From the NCBI GenBank assembly GCA_002793115.1, contig PFPP01000022.1, positions 1-13,347 on the forward strand: a DNA stretch of 13,347 nucleotides, read 5' to 3'. This document shows, one piece after another, positions 6,367 to 13,347 of the stretch (position 1 is its first letter; each line of letters opens with the position of its first letter). The translations under genes and the position numbers were made by a program. The notes beneath the pieces are model-generated. The model had not been told where the DNA came from. It did not search any database and saw only the letters and a list, made by a program, of their open reading frames with translations. This DNA is from Candidatus Kaiserbacteria bacterium CG_4_10_14_0_2_um_filter_50_16 (GTDB taxonomy: Bacteria; Patescibacteriota; Minisyncoccia; Phycocordibacterales; Phycocordibacteraceae).

Positions 6367-7485
6367 CTATTTCTTCTTCCCAGTGAAGGTAAGCGTCATG
6401 CGCTGGTCCTTCGGTTCGAAGAGTGTAATGGTGAAAGGATACGTTTTCCCGAGTTCGAGCGTCTCGCGAAGCGCGACGGGCGTCTCGAATTCAGAAACGT
6501 GCACCAGCCCAGCGACGCCTTCTTCGATAGAAGCAAGCGCGCCATGTTTGTTGTACTTGATGATGACGCCCGGCACCTCAATACCCTTGGAATAGCGCTC
6601 GGCGGCAGTGTGCCATGGATTTTCTTTGAGCGCTTTGATGGAGAGCGAGATCTTGCCGTCCTTTATCTCGATGACCTTGACTCGTACCATATCGCCGATG
6701 GCGAAGAGTGCATGCGGATCCTCGACAAGACCCCAATCGAGCTCGCTGATGTGCACGAGCCCCTCGAGCCCAGGCTCCAGCTTCACAAAAACACCAAAGT
6801 CGACGATGCCAGTCACTTCACCTTCTGCGCAGTCGCCGACCTGGTACTTGTCGATAAGCGATGCCTTCTCCTCGGCTTCGTTTCCCGTGCGTTCCGAGAA
6901 TATGAGTTTTCCTTCTTTTGCATCGGCAGTGATGATGCGCACCGAGAGCGGATGACCGATGAGCTGTATGAGTTCGCTGAGAATCTTATCTTTATCGCCC
7001 TCCGGCACACGCGGATAATGCTCTTTCGAAAGTTGCGAAGCGGGTAGGAACCCTGCAATACCTTGCCACGAGAGAATGAGGCCGCCCTTATTCGCTTCTT
7101 CGACCGTGAGTGAATACGGCGTCTCGGCGATGATAGCTTGTTCTGCTTCGCCCCAGATGGCCGCTTGGCGCGCCTCCTTGAGCGAAAGTTCGATGTAACC
7201 CTCGCGGCCGGCCGGATCGACAACCTTCGCACTAATAGTGTCGCCCGGGTTCGCCTTCCGCAATACATCAGCGGCGTTGAGGTATTCACGGCCGTAGATA
7301 AGGCCGGTGCCAAACGGCGGCAGATCGATATACACGCGACCGTGGCTGATCGCTATAATCGTACCTTCAACAAGGTCGCCCGCCCCGGGCGGCGTCAGGA
7401 TTGAATCAATAAAATCGGCCATCGGATGACCATCTGCCAGATGGATAGTCGAAACTGACGCGGAGGATTTCTTATCTTCAGACAT
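6367..7485 (-). CDS. rpsA: Small ribosomal subunit protein bS1
   Basis: S1 binds mRNA through OB-fold repeats and helps load it on the 30S subunit. The 372-residue protein has four S1 repeats at about residues 36-102, 120-198, 216-284 and 302-368. The third is the most canonical (GEVTGIVDFGVFVKL, then GLEGLVHISEL). E. coli S1 has six repeats; four is a shorter architecture found in other bacteria. It ends in a TAG after GKKK, convergent with pth and two bases from it, with no room for a terminator. The ATG at 7483-7485 starts MSEDKKSSASV; a TATAAT lies only two bases upstream, too close to serve this ATG well, and the second Met (residue 22) precedes the folded part, so the exact start is uncertain. 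A better promoter near 7580 would give a folded leader. Confidence 0.9.
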   Translation of the reverse strand: MSEDKKSSASVSTIHLADGHPMADFIDSILTPPGAGDLVEGTIIAISHGRVYIDLPPFGTGLIYGREYLNAADVLRKANPGDTISAKVVDPAGREGYIELSLKEARQAAIWGEAEQAIIAETPYSLTVEEANKGGLILSWQGIAGFLPASQLSKEHYPRVPEGDKDKILSELIQLIGHPLSVRIITADAKEGKLIFSERTGNEAEEKASLIDKYQVGDCAEGEVTGIVDFGVFVKLEPGLEGLVHISELDWGLVEDPHALFAIGDMVRVKVIEIKDGKISLSIKALKENPWHTAAERYSKGIEVPGVIIKYNKHGALASIEEGVAGLVHVSEFETPVALRETLELGKTYPFTITLFEPKDQRMTLTFTGKKK

Positions 7486-7572
7486 ACATTATAAAGCAGT
7501 GCGTATTTTCGAAATCGGTACTCCGACGGTATCGTCGGAGGGGTAGCCGATTCCTACTTCTGCGCACGCAAC
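7486..7572 (-). promoter_or_regulatory. Predicted structured 5' leader of rpsA
   Basis: If transcription starts from the extended -10 at 7579-7587, rpsA mRNA has about an 87-base leader. Three nested helices can be drawn in it: 7563-7567 with 7499-7503 (5 bp), 7547-7552 with 7513-7518 (6 bp), and an apical stem 7533-7540 with 7521-7528 (8 bp, perfect, four-base loop). S1 genes in Gammaproteobacteria are autoregulated through a folded leader, so a similar role is possible but inferred. No known riboswitch was recognised. Confidence 0.35.
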
Positions 7573-7578
7573 AGGTAG

Positions 7579-7587
7579 ACTATAGCA
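7579..7587 (-). promoter_or_regulatory. Predicted rpsA promoter (extended -10)
   Basis: On the minus strand TGC (7585-7587) directly precedes TATAGT (7579-7584, 5 of 6). No strong -35 is seen. It overlaps a plus-strand CATAAT (7586-7591), so the site may fire both ways. The TGCTA form matches the ftsZ, rpsU and MBL promoters of this window. Confidence 0.35.
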
Positions 7588-7597
7588 TAATGCCAGA

Positions 7598-7692
7598 GAA
7601 AATATAAGCGCCTGTCATCCCAGCTGATGACAGGCGCTGTTGGGTTGGCCGAACGGAAACCGCCGGCCCTGCGTGGAACGCATCCACTTTTT
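7598..7692 (+). ncRNA. Candidate small structured RNA (three hairpins and U-tract)
   Basis: A plus-strand run between rpsA and the MBL gene contains three successive stems. The first is a perfect 13-bp stem, 7607-7619 with 7626-7638, with a six-base loop. The second is GGCCG 7647-7651 with CGGCC 7664-7668, enclosing CGG-AAA-CCG. The third is GTGGA 7673-7677 with TCCAC 7683-7687, directly followed by TTTTT (7688-7692), which looks like an intrinsic terminator. A CATAAT at 7586-7591 could be its -10. No plus-strand gene lies upstream for the terminator to serve, which favours an independent RNA. It does not match 4.5S RNA, tmRNA, 6S RNA or tRNA features that I know. The first stem alone might instead be a dispersed palindrome. 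Confidence 0.35.
7607..7638. repeat. Perfect 13-bp inverted repeat
   Basis: AGCGCCTGTCATC (7607-7619) is the exact reverse complement of 7626-7638, around the loop CCAGCT. On the minus strand it is followed by a T-rich stretch (7606 down to 7595), so it could act as a terminator for leftward transcripts just before the rpsA promoter. The TGTCATCCC core also recalls dispersed intergenic palindromes of other bacteria. Confidence 0.85.
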
Positions 7693-7739
7693 ACTGTATC
7701 AGAACCAACTCAAAATTGCAATAGGCATACAAAAAGCCG

Positions 7740-7767
7740 TTGTGGATAACAGATTTTATGCTAAAAT
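7740..7767 (+). promoter_or_regulatory. Predicted promoter of the MBL-gyrA operon
   Basis: TTGTGG (7740-7745), a 16-base spacer and TAAAAT (7762-7767, 5 of 6) with TGC directly before it form an extended -10 promoter. The hexamer ends 13 bases before the ATG at 7781, giving a leader of only a few bases. This supports the ATG over an upstream TTG at 7640. Confidence 0.5.
7741..7749 (-). promoter_or_regulatory. Consensus DnaA box over the MBL-gyrA operon -35
   Basis: The minus strand reads TTATCCACA, an exact match to the strong DnaA box. It overlaps the predicted -35 (7740-7745) of the operon that ends in gyrA. It is the only such box I found in the 295-base gap, so this does not look like an origin. 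Control of the operon by DnaA is a guess. Confidence 0.35.
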
Positions 7768-7780
7768 AGAGATACACTCT

Positions 7781-8458
7781 ATGGTTATTACCCATCATGG
7801 CGGGCAGTGTTTCAAAGTGACATTCGGCGACCTCACACTCGTCTTCGATCCGATTGCGAAAAATTCGACGCTCCCTCCGGTGCGATTCGGCGCGGATATA
7901 GCGCTGGTCTCACGCGATCATCCGGATATGAACGGTGTCGAAGAAGTGACGTACGGAGATAAAGTTCCTTTCGTTATTGCAGGTCCCGGTGAGTACGAGC
8001 GGCAAGGAGTTGTCGTGCAAGGTTTTCTTTCTAAGAGTGTCTACGGTCTCGACAAAGGTCAGACTGAAGCGGTGAATACTATCTATAGTGTTGAGCTCGA
8101 GGATATGACGCTCGTACATCTTGGCGCGCTCGCTGATACCGAGCTCTCGAAAGAAGCACGCGAAAATATCGATGATATAGATGTTCTCTTCGTACCGATC
8201 GGCGGCCTGTCTGCGCAGGCAAGCGACGGAGTGCTTTCTCCTGCCGATGCGCACAAGCTCGCTGTGTCACTCGAGCCGAAGATTATCGTTCCAATGCATT
8301 GGAGCCTGCTTGCGCAGACAGGCGGCATTGGAAAATCGAAAGCACTCGAAACATATCTGAAAGAAGCAGGGAATAGCAGTGAAAAAGTTGAGAAGCTTAC
8401 CTTAAAGAAGAAGGACCTTATTGGTCACGATGGGAGTATACTGGTACTAACGCCCTAA
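7781..8458 (+). CDS. MBL-fold (metallo-beta-lactamase-like) protein with degenerate metal site
   Basis: A 225-residue protein with the beta-lactamase-like hydrolase layout: THHGGQCFKVTFGDLTLVFDP at the N-terminus (ends THHGG and VFDP), GADIALVSRDHPDMNG, GPGEYERQGVVVQG, a central VHLGAL strand, DVLFVPIGG, and a C-terminal IIVPMHW. The usual THxHxDH metal motif is SRDHPDM here, so only one His and the Asp remain. The later His residues are partly kept. Similar proteins with a HPDxNG form are, as I remember, common in Parcubacteria, so the loss is probably shared rather than recent. Hydrolase activity is doubtful and the substrate is unknown. The ATG at 7781 was chosen because a promoter ends 13 bases before it; the longer TTG-started frame would run through the candidate RNA. 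It is the first gene of the gyrA operon. Confidence 0.76.
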   Translation: MVITHHGGQCFKVTFGDLTLVFDPIAKNSTLPPVRFGADIALVSRDHPDMNGVEEVTYGDKVPFVIAGPGEYERQGVVVQGFLSKSVYGLDKGQTEAVNTIYSVELEDMTLVHLGALADTELSKEARENIDDIDVLFVPIGGLSAQASDGVLSPADAHKLAVSLEPKIIVPMHWSLLAQTGGIGKSKALETYLKEAGNSSEKVEKLTLKKKDLIGHDGSILVLTP

Positions 8459-8467
8459 TCATTCCAT

Positions 8468-8830
8468 ATGAAAACTATTTTTGAACACATCGAGCAAGTA
8501 CAAAGAAAGCCGCATCATATCCGTAAGCGGATTGCCTTTGCCACAGCTGCGACTGGTACGGCGATTATCGCCCTTCTGTGGCTCGTCGGCAATCTTTCTA
8601 TCGGCACGTTCGCTATTCGAGGAAGCACATTTGCAGAAAGTACGAGGCAGTGGGGCATAGCCGCAACCGGCAATAACAACGATTCTCAGAATCTTGCAGG
8701 CGCCGCCGCCGCACTGCCTGCCGGAAAGCAAGGTCTCGAAGATGCCAATGCACCCGCGCACATCAAGATTATCGACGCTATCTCTTCAACGTCGCAGAAA
8801 CAAGCGGAGCAGACGATACTGCCTTTCTAA
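8468..8830 (+). CDS. Small single-pass membrane protein, function unknown
   Basis: A 120-residue product with a basic N-terminal segment of about 21 residues (many His, Arg and Lys), one membrane helix at about residues 22-43 (from IAFATAATG to WLVGNL), and a soluble C-terminal part of about 75 residues, predicted to face outwards by the positive-inside rule. No lipobox, catalytic motif or recognised domain is visible. It starts nine bases after the MBL stop and ends 18 bases before gyrA, so it is probably co-transcribed with both. The position between the two same-strand genes and a sensible topology are the support for calling it real. A frame overlapping its 3' end was judged a shadow. Confidence 0.65.
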   Translation: MKTIFEHIEQVQRKPHHIRKRIAFATAATGTAIIALLWLVGNLSIGTFAIRGSTFAESTRQWGIAATGNNNDSQNLAGAAAALPAGKQGLEDANAPAHIKIIDAISSTSQKQAEQTILPF

Positions 8831-8848
8831 ATACGTAAACGGATTACC

Positions 8849-11311
8849 ATGGCTCGCGGGAAAGAAGAAAAAGAGAATACGACAATTGCGAAGATTATTG
8901 ATCAGCCGATTGTTGCGGAGATGCGCACATCGTATCTCGATTATGCAATGTCGGTCATCACCGCGCGCGCTCTGCCGGACGTGCGCGACGGGCTGAAGCC
9001 CGTACATCGCCGTATTCTCTATGCGATGAAAGAAATGGGACTCGTATCCGGCGGAAAATTCCGTAAGAGCGCCACGATAGTCGGCGAAGTGCTCGGTAAG
9101 TATCACCCGCACGGCGATGTCGCCGTCTACGATTCTATGACAAAGATGGCGCAGGAGTTCTCTTATCGCTATCCGCTCATGCTCGGACAGGGGAATTTCG
9201 GCTCTATTGACGGCGATTCACCAGCGGCTTATCGCTACACCGAAGCGAAGATGTCGCGTATTGGTGAAGCGCTCCTCACCGATCTTGAAAAGGAGACGGT
9301 CGCATGGAATCCGAACTATGATGCGACGCGCGAAGAGCCCACGGTGCTTCCTTCGGCGCTCCCGAACCTCCTTCTCAACGGCACCCTCGGCATTGCCGTC
9401 GGCATGGCGACCAACATTCCGCCGCATAATCTCCGCGAGGTCATCGCGGCGACCACCCATCTTATTGATAATCCTGAAGCGACAACTGATGTTCTCCTGC
9501 AGTTTGTGAAAGGTCCCGATTTTCCACTCGGCGGCATTGCGTTCAACCACACGGACATCAAGCATGCCTACGGTTCTGGCAAAGGGCCGGTGGTCGTGCG
9601 CGGCGAAGCTGAAATCGTCGATGATGGGAAAAAAGATACCCGCATCATCATCACCTCGATTCCGTATCGCGTGAATAAGAGCGATCTCATTTCGCGTATC
9701 GCGGAGTTGGTGCAAGAAAAAAAGTTAGAAGGCATTCGCGATCTGCGCGACGAATCGACGAGTGATATACGCATCGTCATTGAACTTAAAGGGACGGCGC
9801 ATCCGCAGGCGGTCCTCAACGCATTGTATAAACATACCGAACTCGAAAGCACGTTCCACTACAACATGCTCGCGCTCGTCGACGGCGTGCCGGAAATGCT
9901 CTCTCTTTCTGGGATGCTCACCCATTTCTTGAAACACCGCCAGGAAGTCGTGAAGCGCCGCACCGAGTTTGATCTCCGACAAGCTGAGACGCGCGAACAC
10001 ATCCTCTTCGGACTCTGCAAAGCGCTCGATCATATCGACGACGTCATCGCGGTTATCAGGAAGTCGGCAGATATTCCCTCCGCGTCTGCCGCCCTGCAAA
10101 AAAAGTTTGGTTTTTCATCTCTGCAAGCGGCGGCCATTCTCGAAATGCGCCTCTCCAAGCTCGCAGGCCTCGAACGTAAGAAGCTCGAAGACGAGCTCGC
10201 TGAAGTGCAGATGCTGATCTTAAAATTAAAAGAGATTCTCTCCTCGCCGAAGAAAATTCTCGCTGTCGTGAAAAAAGAGTTTGAGGAGCTTGCCTTGAAA
10301 TACGGCGACGACCGCCGTACAAAAATCGTGCGCGGCGGCGTGCAAAATATTTCCATCGAAGACCTAGTGCCGGACGAAGAATCGATGCTCCTGCTCACAC
10401 AGGGTGGCTATGTAAAGCGGACAAATCCGAGCGAATACAAGAGCCAGAAACGCGGCGGCGTCGGCGTTGTCGATATCGCGACGAAGGAGGAAGACATCGT
10501 TACACATTTCCTCGTCGCGAGCGCGCACAGCGATCTTCTTTTCTTTACCAACTTCGGCAAAGCGTATCAGCTCAAAATGTACGAGATTCCGGAAGGGAAA
10601 CGTGCGACGAAGGGCAAGAGCATCATGAATTTCCTCCAGCTCGCGGGCGATGAATCAGTGACCAGCGTCCTCGCCGTACCGAAGGGTGCGGCGCTTGATG
10701 CCTCGTCAATTATCTTCGCGACCGAAGCTGGTGTCGTGAAGCGCGTTGCGGCGAAATCGTTCGCCGATGTGCGCCGCTCTGGCATCATCGCGATCAATTT
10801 GAAAAAGGGAGACACTCTTGTATCGGCACATCACGCTTCTGAAGGCGACACGGTCTCCATCGTCACGGCCAAGGGGCAGTCGATTCGCTTCGATGTCGAA
10901 GACGTTCGCGAGATGGGCCGCACGGCCGGTGGCGTGCGCGGAATGAACGTGAAGAAAGGAGACCGAGTTGTTTCTGCAGAAGTCATTTCTGTTGGAGCAA
11001 AAGACGCTTCGCTCCTTGTCATCATGAGCAAGGGGTACGGTAAGCGCACGAAGATTTCAGAATACAAAGTCCAAGGCCGCGGCGGCTCGGGTATTAAGAC
11101 TGCAGCAGTTACGCCGAAGACCGGCGAGATTATCGGCGCGAAAATAGTCGTAGGCGATCTGAAAGAGGAAGAAATTGTCGTGATCTCGAAAAAAGGGCAG
11201 GTAATTCGCACTCCCGTTGCTCAAATTTCCTTGCTCTCTCGCGCGACCCAAGGCGTTCGTATTATGAAACTCTACCCAGGCGACTCCATCGCCTCGATGG
11301 TGGCGTTGTAA
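8849..11311 (+). CDS. gyrA: DNA gyrase subunit A
   Basis: GyrA is the breakage-reunion subunit of gyrase, which introduces negative supercoils with GyrB. The 820-residue protein has the winged-helix and tower domain to about residue 500, with [14 protein letters not shown] at 42-55, HPHGD at 86-90 and the catalytic Tyr130 in AYRYTE. A C-terminal beta-pinwheel follows (from about 510), with blade repeats [28 protein letters not shown] and QGRGGSGIK. The GyrA box, normally QRRGGKG, reads QKRGGVG near residue 533; this supports gyrase over topoisomerase IV, although Val replaces a basic residue. The position matching E. coli Ser83 is Val91, and Asp87 is kept as Asp95. The ATG lies 18 bases after the preceding stop without a Shine-Dalgarno. 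gyrB is not in the window. Confidence 0.96.
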   Translation: MARGKEEKENTTIAKIIDQPIVAEMRTSYLDYAMSVITARALPDVRDGLKPVHRRILYAMKEMGLVSGGKFRKSATIVGEVLGKYHPHGDVAVYDSMTKMAQEFSYRYPLMLGQGNFGSIDGDSPAAYRYTEAKMSRIGEALLTDLEKETVAWNPNYDATREEPTVLPSALPNLLLNGTLGIAVGMATNIPPHNLREVIAATTHLIDNPEATTDVLLQFVKGPDFPLGGIAFNHTDIKHAYGSGKGPVVVRGEAEIVDDGKKDTRIIITSIPYRVNKSDLISRIAELVQEKKLEGIRDLRDESTSDIRIVIELKGTAHPQAVLNALYKHTELESTFHYNMLALVDGVPEMLSLSGMLTHFLKHRQEVVKRRTEFDLRQAETREHILFGLCKALDHIDDVIAVIRKSADIPSASAALQKKFGFSSLQAAAILEMRLSKLAGLERKKLEDELAEVQMLILKLKEILSSPKKILAVVKKEFEELALKYGDDRRTKIVRGGVQNISIEDLVPDEESMLLLTQGGYVKRTNPSEYKSQKRGGVGVVDIATKEEDIVTHFLVASAHSDLLFFTNFGKAYQLKMYEIPEGKRATKGKSIMNFLQLAGDESVTSVLAVPKGAALDASSIIFATEAGVVKRVAAKSFADVRRSGIIAINLKKGDTLVSAHHASEGDTVSIVTAKGQSIRFDVEDVREMGRTAGGVRGMNVKKGDRVVSAEVISVGAKDASLLVIMSKGYGKRTKISEYKVQGRGGSGIKTAAVTPKTGEIIGAKIVVGDLKEEEIVVISKKGQVIRTPVAQISLLSRATQGVRIMKLYPGDSIASMVAL

Positions 11312-11326
11312 TTTTAATTGTTGATT

Positions 11327-11349
11327 GCGCGGGCCGTTGCGGCCCGCGC
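11327..11349. terminator. GC-rich hairpin after gyrA, possible terminator
   Basis: GCGCGGGCCG (11327-11336) pairs perfectly with 11340-11349 around a TTG loop, 15 bases after the gyrA stop. There is no U-tract on either side, so it is not a classical intrinsic terminator. The methyltransferase -10 begins two bases after it, so the hairpin separates two transcription units by position. Confidence 0.5.
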
Positions 11350-11350
11350 G

Positions 11351-11359
11351 TGATATGTT
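11351..11359 (+). promoter_or_regulatory. Predicted methyltransferase operon promoter
   Basis: TGA directly precedes TATGTT (11354-11359), an extended -10, and the hexamer ends six bases before the ATG at 11366. The upstream hairpin occupies the -35 area. A leaderless transcript is predicted. Confidence 0.35.
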
Positions 11360-11365
11360 ATAGGC

Positions 11366-11902
11366 ATGAGTTCTTCATTTAGCAGTCCGCAGGAAAATAT
11401 ACTCCAATTCGGGCTTCATGAAGGGATGAAGGTCGGTGACTTCGGCGCGGGAAGTGGCCACTACGCGCGTGCGGCGGCGGCTATCGTAGGTACGAGCGGG
11501 AAAGTATACGCGATTGATGTACAGGAAGATGTGCTGAAGCACCTCAAGCTCAATACATACGAACAGCATCAGAATATCATTGAGACGGTTTGTGGTGATA
11601 TCGAGAAGCCAGACGGTACGCACTTGCGCGATGCAACGCTCGATGCAGTCATACTCGCCAACACGCTCTTCCAGATCGAGAACCGTTCCGGACTTTTAGC
11701 GGAGATACAACGCGTTCTGAAGTCTGGCGGCAAGCTTCTGGTAGTTGATTGGGCCGGCAGCTACGGCGGCATGGGCCCGGCACCAGAAAAAATTGTTTCT
11801 GAACACGAAGCCGAGGATTTTTTTATCAATGGCGGCTTTCATAAGGTAAAATCGTTTCGCGCTGGGCCGCACCATTACGGCATTGTCTTCACTGCACCAT
11901 GA
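11366..11902 (+). CDS. Class I SAM-dependent methyltransferase
   Basis: A 178-residue Rossmann-type methyltransferase. Motif I is VGDFGAGSGHYA at about residues 23-34, the SAM ribose-binding acid is D51 in VYAIDV, and further matches are CGDIEKP, DAVILANTLFQI (motif IV region), and LKSGGKLLVVDW (motif V-VI region). The size and the ANTLFQ-type loop recall the UbiE/Methyltransf_11 group, but the substrate cannot be told. The ATG at 11366 follows an extended -10 by six bases. The TGA stop overlaps the next ATG by four bases, so it is translationally coupled to the substrate-binding protein gene. Nothing else links the two functions. Confidence 0.82.
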   Translation: MSSSFSSPQENILQFGLHEGMKVGDFGAGSGHYARAAAAIVGTSGKVYAIDVQEDVLKHLKLNTYEQHQNIIETVCGDIEKPDGTHLRDATLDAVILANTLFQIENRSGLLAEIQRVLKSGGKLLVVDWAGSYGGMGPAPEKIVSEHEAEDFFINGGFHKVKSFRAGPHHYGIVFTAP

Positions 11903-13209
11903 AAATCTCACTTTTCCAGGGCATCCTAATCGGCGTCTTCGGCCTCGGCGCGCTCATCGGCCTCTTTGTTTTCGCGACGTATACGAATTCGAACCACGGT
12001 GGCACCAATGAAATCGGCACGATTGTCATATGGGGAACATTACCAAAAGCGGGTATGCAAGCCGCTCTCGCCGCTATCACACAAACAGAAACTAGTCTTA
12101 AAAATGTCTCCTATGTGGAAAAAAATCCCGCGACTCTCTCGAATGACCTTGCCTCCGCGATAGCGACAGGCGCCGCACCAGACCTCATTCTCGCCTCGCA
12201 AGAAGAACTCCATACACTCTCGAAGCTCATCACCACGATAGCATCTGCAACGCTTCCTGCAAGCACGTTCGTGAATACGTTTATCGAAGAAGGAGGAATC
12301 TTCACGGCGCCGAACGGAACTGGCTACTATGGCATACCGTTCCTTGTCGATCCACTCGTACTTTTTTCGAATCGCTCCATCCTTTCTTCCGACGGCGTCG
12401 CGAAGCCGCCTGCGACCTGGGAGGCGCTGACAGGCCTCGCCCCGAATGTCGCGCTTCTGACGCCGACGCGCCAAATTACTCGCGGCTTGATCGCGCTTGG
12501 TACCTACGCCAATGTTCATAATGCGCGCGGGATACTCTCTTCACTCTTCCTCCAGGCAGGAGTTCCGCTTTCCTTTCATTCGGCAAACGGCGTACTTGCC
12601 GCCAATCTCGGTGTAACGGGGTCGAGAGGCGCGCCTCCCGGGCAGTCAGTAGTCGGCTTTTATACACAATTCGCCGACCCGTCGGAGGTCTCCTATACAT
12701 GGAACGCTTCACTCCTCGATTCACAGCAGATGTTTCGTAACGGCGACCTCGCGCTGTATCTCGGATACGCATCTGAGGCGCGCTTCATCGCGGCGGCGAA
12801 TCCGAACCTCAATTTTGACGTCGCGCCTCTACCGCAGCCGGCGACGGCAACGGTAAAAAGCGTCTATGGCCTCACATACGCATTTCTGATTCCGCGCGGA
12901 GCGAAAAATGCCACGGGTGCATATCAGACAGCCGCGCTCCTCACCAATCCTTTCGAGCAGGCGATAGCCGCGGTTGCGACCGGTCTCGCGCCCGCGACTC
13001 TCACTCAGCTCGCGCAAGTGCCTGCCAATCCGGTCGCCGCAGTCGCATACGCCGAAGCGCTTTACGCCAAGGGCTGGCTATCCCCAGCACCCGCTGACAC
13101 CGATTTGGTGTTTTCGGGTATGATTGGGAATGTGATAAGCGGCCGTTCCTCGCTCGCTACTGCGCTCGTGTCTGCCGAGCAGTCTTTGAGCGCCCTTCTC
13201 CAGCAATGA
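11899..13209 (+). CDS. Membrane-anchored ABC-type extracellular solute-binding protein
   Basis: A 436-residue protein resembling family 1 solute-binding proteins (MalE-like, sugar or similar ligands): an N-terminal strand TIVIWGTLP, APDLILASQEEL, YGIPFLVDPLVLFSNRSIL (ends YGIPF and RSIL), PPATWEAL, GDLALYLGYASEARF, FDVAPLPQP and a C-terminal helical part. The N-terminus has one hydrophobic helix (about 5-27). The protein has no Cys at all, so it cannot be a lipoprotein, and it is probably held by this uncleaved helix. No permease or ATPase gene is seen beside it within the window, so the ligand and transporter are unknown. It overlaps both neighbours by ATGA junctions. The ATG at 11899 is inside the stop of the methyltransferase gene. 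Confidence 0.8.
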   Translation: MKISLFQGILIGVFGLGALIGLFVFATYTNSNHGGTNEIGTIVIWGTLPKAGMQAALAAITQTETSLKNVSYVEKNPATLSNDLASAIATGAAPDLILASQEELHTLSKLITTIASATLPASTFVNTFIEEGGIFTAPNGTGYYGIPFLVDPLVLFSNRSILSSDGVAKPPATWEALTGLAPNVALLTPTRQITRGLIALGTYANVHNARGILSSLFLQAGVPLSFHSANGVLAANLGVTGSRGAPPGQSVVGFYTQFADPSEVSYTWNASLLDSQQMFRNGDLALYLGYASEARFIAAANPNLNFDVAPLPQPATATVKSVYGLTYAFLIPRGAKNATGAYQTAALLTNPFEQAIAAVATGLAPATLTQLAQVPANPVAAVAYAEALYAKGWLSPAPADTDLVFSGMIGNVISGRSSLATALVSAEQSLSALLQQ

Positions 13210-13347
13210 GTATGCGTACTTTCGTTTTTACTACTTTCTTTCTTCTTATACTCGGGACGTATGTACCGAGCGCGTCTGCCGCACCCATTGACCAGGACGC
13301 TGGAGGCACTAATATAATAGATAATTCGACACAAACACCAGCTCCAA
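13206..13347 (+). CDS. Secreted protein, N-terminal fragment (runs off the window)
   Basis: Only the first 47 codons are present. The ATG at 13206 overlaps the TGA of the solute-binding protein gene (ATGA), the same junction as the gene before it. The N-terminus is a classic signal peptide: MSMRTF, a hydrophobic core FTTFFLLILGTY, and a likely signal peptidase I site after ASA (SASA, then APIDQ). The visible mature part is rich in Asp, Asn, Gln and Thr and looks like a flexible start. There is no lipobox Cys. A second in-frame ATG lies two codons in. The product is probably exported and is in the same operon as the binding protein; its function cannot be judged. Confidence 0.6.
   Translation, partial: MSMRTFVFTTFFLLILGTYVPSASAAPIDQDAGGTNIIDNSTQTPAP

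Noticed and set aside
7640..7780. N-terminal extension of the MBL protein from a TTG
   Set aside because: The added 47 residues look unlike the family, run through the hairpin region, and a good promoter lies just before the ATG at 7781.
7486..7780. Origin of replication in the gap near gyrA
   Set aside because: Only one DnaA box was found and there is no AT-rich unwinding stretch, dnaA or dnaN nearby.
1..13347. tRNA or rRNA genes, CRISPR arrays, insertion sequences
   Set aside because: No tRNA-like cloverleaf, rRNA segment, spaced repeat array, transposase or terminal repeats were seen.

Overview
The window is ordinary chromosomal housekeeping DNA, most likely from a Patescibacteria (CPR) bacterium of the Parcubacteria type. 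The reasons are the very tight packing, a left-edge protein of a type I associate with CPR genomes, a ribosomal protein S21 with a long basic tail, a four-repeat S1, and start codons that mostly lack Shine-Dalgarno sequences. Base composition is close to even. The standard bacterial code fits: TGA closes lepB, the HisRS-like gene, the methyltransferase and the substrate-binding protein, and TAG closes rpsU and rpsA at natural ends. The lineage is an inference from gene content and was not searched.

Layout: (1) Bases 3-608, plus strand: the 3' part of a CPR hypothetical protein, cut by an in-frame amber codon just before a conserved-looking tail. (2) Bases 5660 down to 712, minus strand: lepB (signal peptidase I), a HisRS-like gene that has lost catalytic motifs, rpsU (S21), ybeY (rRNA endonuclease), ftsA and ftsZ. 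This block joins protein export, translation and cell division. lepB and the HisRS-like gene share an ATGA junction, ybeY runs 77 bases into ftsA out of frame, and rpsU and ftsZ each have a likely promoter of their own. (3) Bases 5726-6364, plus strand: pth, divergent from lepB, carrying a 49-base perfect palindrome inside its coding sequence. (4) Bases 7485 down to 6367, minus strand: rpsA (S1), convergent with pth and only 2 bases from it. (5) Bases 7486-7780: a 295-base region without a gene. It holds the rpsA promoter and a folded leader on the minus strand, a three-hairpin candidate small RNA on the plus strand, and a consensus DnaA box over the next operon's -35. (6) Bases 7781-11311, plus strand: an MBL-fold protein, a small single-pass membrane protein and gyrA. 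(7) Bases 11366 to the right edge, plus strand: a SAM methyltransferase, an ABC-type substrate-binding protein and the start of a secreted protein, all joined by 4-base ATGA overlaps.

Regulation: several starts have an extended -10 (TGn plus TA-rich hexamer) and in four cases the hexamer ends only 6-9 bases before the ATG, which predicts leaderless or nearly leaderless mRNAs.

The observations most worth following up are the palindrome in pth, the candidate RNA beside rpsA, the degenerate HisRS paralog, and the amber codon in the first gene. I did not find an evident new defence or mobile system.
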